A stretch of DNA of 64,000 nucleotides from Clostridia bacterium (lineage in GTDB: Bacteria > Bacillota > Clostridia > Lachnospirales > Lachnospiraceae). Positions 62,573 to 64,000 of this stretch are shown piece after piece (positions within the stretch are counted from its first letter, which is position 1; every line of letters begins with the position of its first letter). The position numbers and the translations under genes were made by a program. The stretch is from positions 310,001-374,000 of the forward strand of contig CAJTAK010000002.1 of the NCBI GenBank assembly GCA_910574255.1. Direction: 5' to 3'. The notes beneath the pieces are model-generated. The model saw only the letters and a list, made by a program, of their open reading frames with translations. It was not told the DNA's origin and ran no database searches.

Positions 62573-64000
62573 CTACCCATCCATCCCGCAATCATACGCC
62601 CTTTCAATCAACGCCCGGTCATTCACCACCGCATCATAAAACCGAAATCCCCCAGAAAAGTTATAAGCTTCATACCCATTCCCCTCCAAAATCCGGCAGG
62701 CAATATAACTCCGCAATCCACTCTGGCAGATCACATAGATCGGCTTACTGCAGGCAACCTCCCCAAGCCGTTCTCTCAGCTCATCCACCGGAATATTCAC
62801 AAATCCCTCCATATGACCGGCCGCAAATTCCCCTGCCGTTCGTACATCCAACAGCGTAACGCTGCCGTCCCTTGGCACCTTATGGACATCCGCCAAATGC
62901 CACTGCTTCAGCGTACCATTGGCAATATTGTCAATCAGAAATCCCGCCATATTTACCGGATCCTTTGCGGAAGAATAAGGCGGTGCATAGGCAAGATCCA
63001 GATCCTTTAGCCGGGTCGCTTTCAATCCGGCATGGATGGCTGTAGCCAATACGTCAATCCGCTTGTCCACGCCCTCATATCCCACAATCTGAGCCCCCAG
63101 CAAACGGTAAGTCTCTTTCTCAAAGACCACTTTCATCGTCATCACCCTGCCACCGGGATAGTAACCGGCGTGGCTCATAGGCGAGAGAATAACGCTATCC
63201 ACATCCAGTCCCTCTTTCCCTGCATTCGTCTCATTTATACCGGTGGCAGCGGCCGTCATGCGAAATACCTTGATCACGGAGCTGCCCTGGCTTCCCAAGT
63301 AACGGCTGTCGCCGCCGCAGATATTATCAGCAATGATACGGCCCTGCTTGTTGGCGGGACCTGCCAGGGAAATCAGAGCATCCCTGCCGGTAACATAGTG
63401 CTTCACCTGCACCGCATCCCCTGCGGCATAAATATCGGGCACAGAAGTCTCCATCCGGTCATTGACCACGATGCTGCCCTTTATGCCAAGCTCCAGACCG
63501 GCTTCCTTTGCCAGAGCCGTATCCGGAACAACGCCGATGGCCAGTACCACCATGTCGGCATGGAGAGGTGCTTCATCTTTCAGCAGCACATCCACGCCGC
63601 CGTCCTTTTCCTCAAATCCCTCCACGGTACGGCCCAGAGCAAGCTTCACGCCATGCTTACGCATTTCGCCGTGGATCATAGACGCCATATCTGCATCAAA
63701 GGGATTCATAAGCTGCTTCGGACGCTGAACGATAGTCACCTCCATACCAAGCTCCCGAAGATTCTCCGCCAATTCCAAGCCGATAAAGCCGCCGCCTGCC
63801 AAAACAGCAGATTTCGGATGGTGTTCATTGATGTACTCCTTGATCCGGAACGTATCCTCCACCGTCCGCAGGGTAAACACCTTGTCCATATCCACACCGG
63901 CAAGTCTGGGTCGGGCCGGCTTTGCACCGGGAGACAAAATCAACTTATCGTAGGTCTCTTCAAATTCCTCTCCGGTCTCCAGATTTTTGACAGAAACAGT
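62573..64000 (-). CDS. CoA-disulfide reductase with rhodanese domain (5' end beyond window)
   Basis: A flavoprotein of the pyridine-nucleotide disulfide reductase family fused to a C-terminal rhodanese module; residues before the window edge are missing. Visible parts are LILSPGAKPARP (FAD domain), the NADPH-binding SAVLAGGGFIGLELAENL, the second FAD block DIYAAGDAVQVKHYV, and the dimerisation domain. The rhodanese is the last 90 residues, with VICQSGLRSYIACRIL carrying the active-site Cys. The first active-site Cys of the N-terminal domain (SCG) is outside the window, so the enzyme type (CoADR versus NADH oxidase) is by resemblance. Confidence 0.85.
   Translation of the reverse strand, partial: TVSVKNLETGEEFEETYDKLILSPGAKPARPRLAGVDMDKVFTLRTVEDTFRIKEYINEHHPKSAVLAGGGFIGLELAENLRELGMEVTIVQRPKQLMNPFDADMASMIHGEMRKHGVKLALGRTVEGFEEKDGGVDVLLKDEAPLHADMVVLAIGVVPDTALAKEAGLELGIKGSIVVNDRMETSVPDIYAAGDAVQVKHYVTGRDALISLAGPANKQGRIIADNICGGDSRYLGSQGSSVIKVFRMTAAATGINETNAGKEGLDVDSVILSPMSHAGYYPGGRVMTMKVVFEKETYRLLGAQIVGYEGVDKRIDVLATAIHAGLKATRLKDLDLAYAPPYSSAKDPVNMAGFLIDNIANGTLKQWHLADVHKVPRDGSVTLLDVRTAGEFAAGHMEGFVNIPVDELRERLGEVACSKPIYVICQSGLRSYIACRILEGNGYEAYNFSGGFRFYDAVVNDRALIERAYDCGMDG

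Overview
The window looks like chromosomal DNA of a gut-type, spore-forming member of the Clostridia, most likely Lachnospiraceae. The reasons are moderate-to-low GC, strong AGGAGG ribosome sites, Firmicute-type genes (YlmC/YmxH, YqeG, BceRS/BceAB-type ABC module, SigV/RsiV-like pair, UmuC/YolD pair, rubrerythrin, bacteriohemerythrin, sodium-pump decarboxylase beta subunit) and sortase signals of the PKTA(D) kind. Most genes are on the minus strand. I saw no rRNA, tRNA, CRISPR array or complete insertion sequence. Small inverted-repeat elements are frequent.

Layout. 0-6.3 kb: hemerythrin, then a decayed stretch with a response regulator lacking its phosphorylation site, a GLUG/LysM secreted protein split by an in-frame TAG, a PIN toxin-antitoxin pair behind a tandem-repeat leader, gene fragments around a short palindromic element, and an Rpn-type nuclease. 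6.4-13.1 kb: a coherent locus of PTS permease EIIBC, YdjC/ChbG deacetylase, metallo-beta-lactamase-fold hydrolase, UbiD decarboxylase and UbiX prenyltransferase, with a divergent RpiR/SIS regulator and a convergent LpdD-like gene. 13.3-15.8 kb: MATE exporter and divergent MerR regulator with a 19-bp-spacer promoter between them. 15.9-31.5 kb: mostly housekeeping (ECF sigma, DUF2461, rubrerythrin, GlpK, aldose epimerase, acyltransferase, YqeG, NrdR, YlmC, MgtC, UvrD/PcrA, GltX, L,D-transpeptidase). 31.8-49.7 kb: FtsH, a sortase-anchored transglutaminase/MBG surface protein, a two-receiver hybrid histidine kinase, a two-component/ABC peptide-sensing module, an MBOAT/SGNH O-acylation pair and a Nim-like flavoprotein. 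50-54 kb: a riboswitch-controlled sodium-pump decarboxylase beta subunit with a mini gamma subunit, and a SigV/RsiV-like stress module. 54.7-59.8 kb: a zone of broken genes (ATL/MGMT, GNAT, DUF2164, SufBD-like, nitroreductase, Rpn/Uma2 chimera). 59.8-64 kb: YolD/UmuC, a small gene interrupted by a TA-targeting MITE, and a CoA-disulfide reductase running off the end.

Three repeat families stand out. (1) A GGCTGTCGGGAAATAAGACA-ended element is present at 557-731 and 40487-40679, with a single arm at 62524-62563. (2) A TA-flanked MITE-like family is present at 4633-4684, 60284-60322 (remnant) and 62171-62334. Removing the last copy with one TA restores a 115-codon reading frame. (3) A 93-bp structured unit repeats with exactly 106-bp period at 21175-21383 and 50491-50720. 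The two arrays share a core, but their outer stems differ in sequence while still pairing.

Functional reading. The PTS/UbiDX/LpdD locus looks like uptake of a sugar-linked compound, followed by hydrolysis or deacetylation and prFMN-dependent decarboxylation. This is inferred from gene content only. The OadB-like gene sits behind a yybP-ykoY-like leader whose P1 stem overlaps a terminator, which suggests metal- or ion-induced antitermination.
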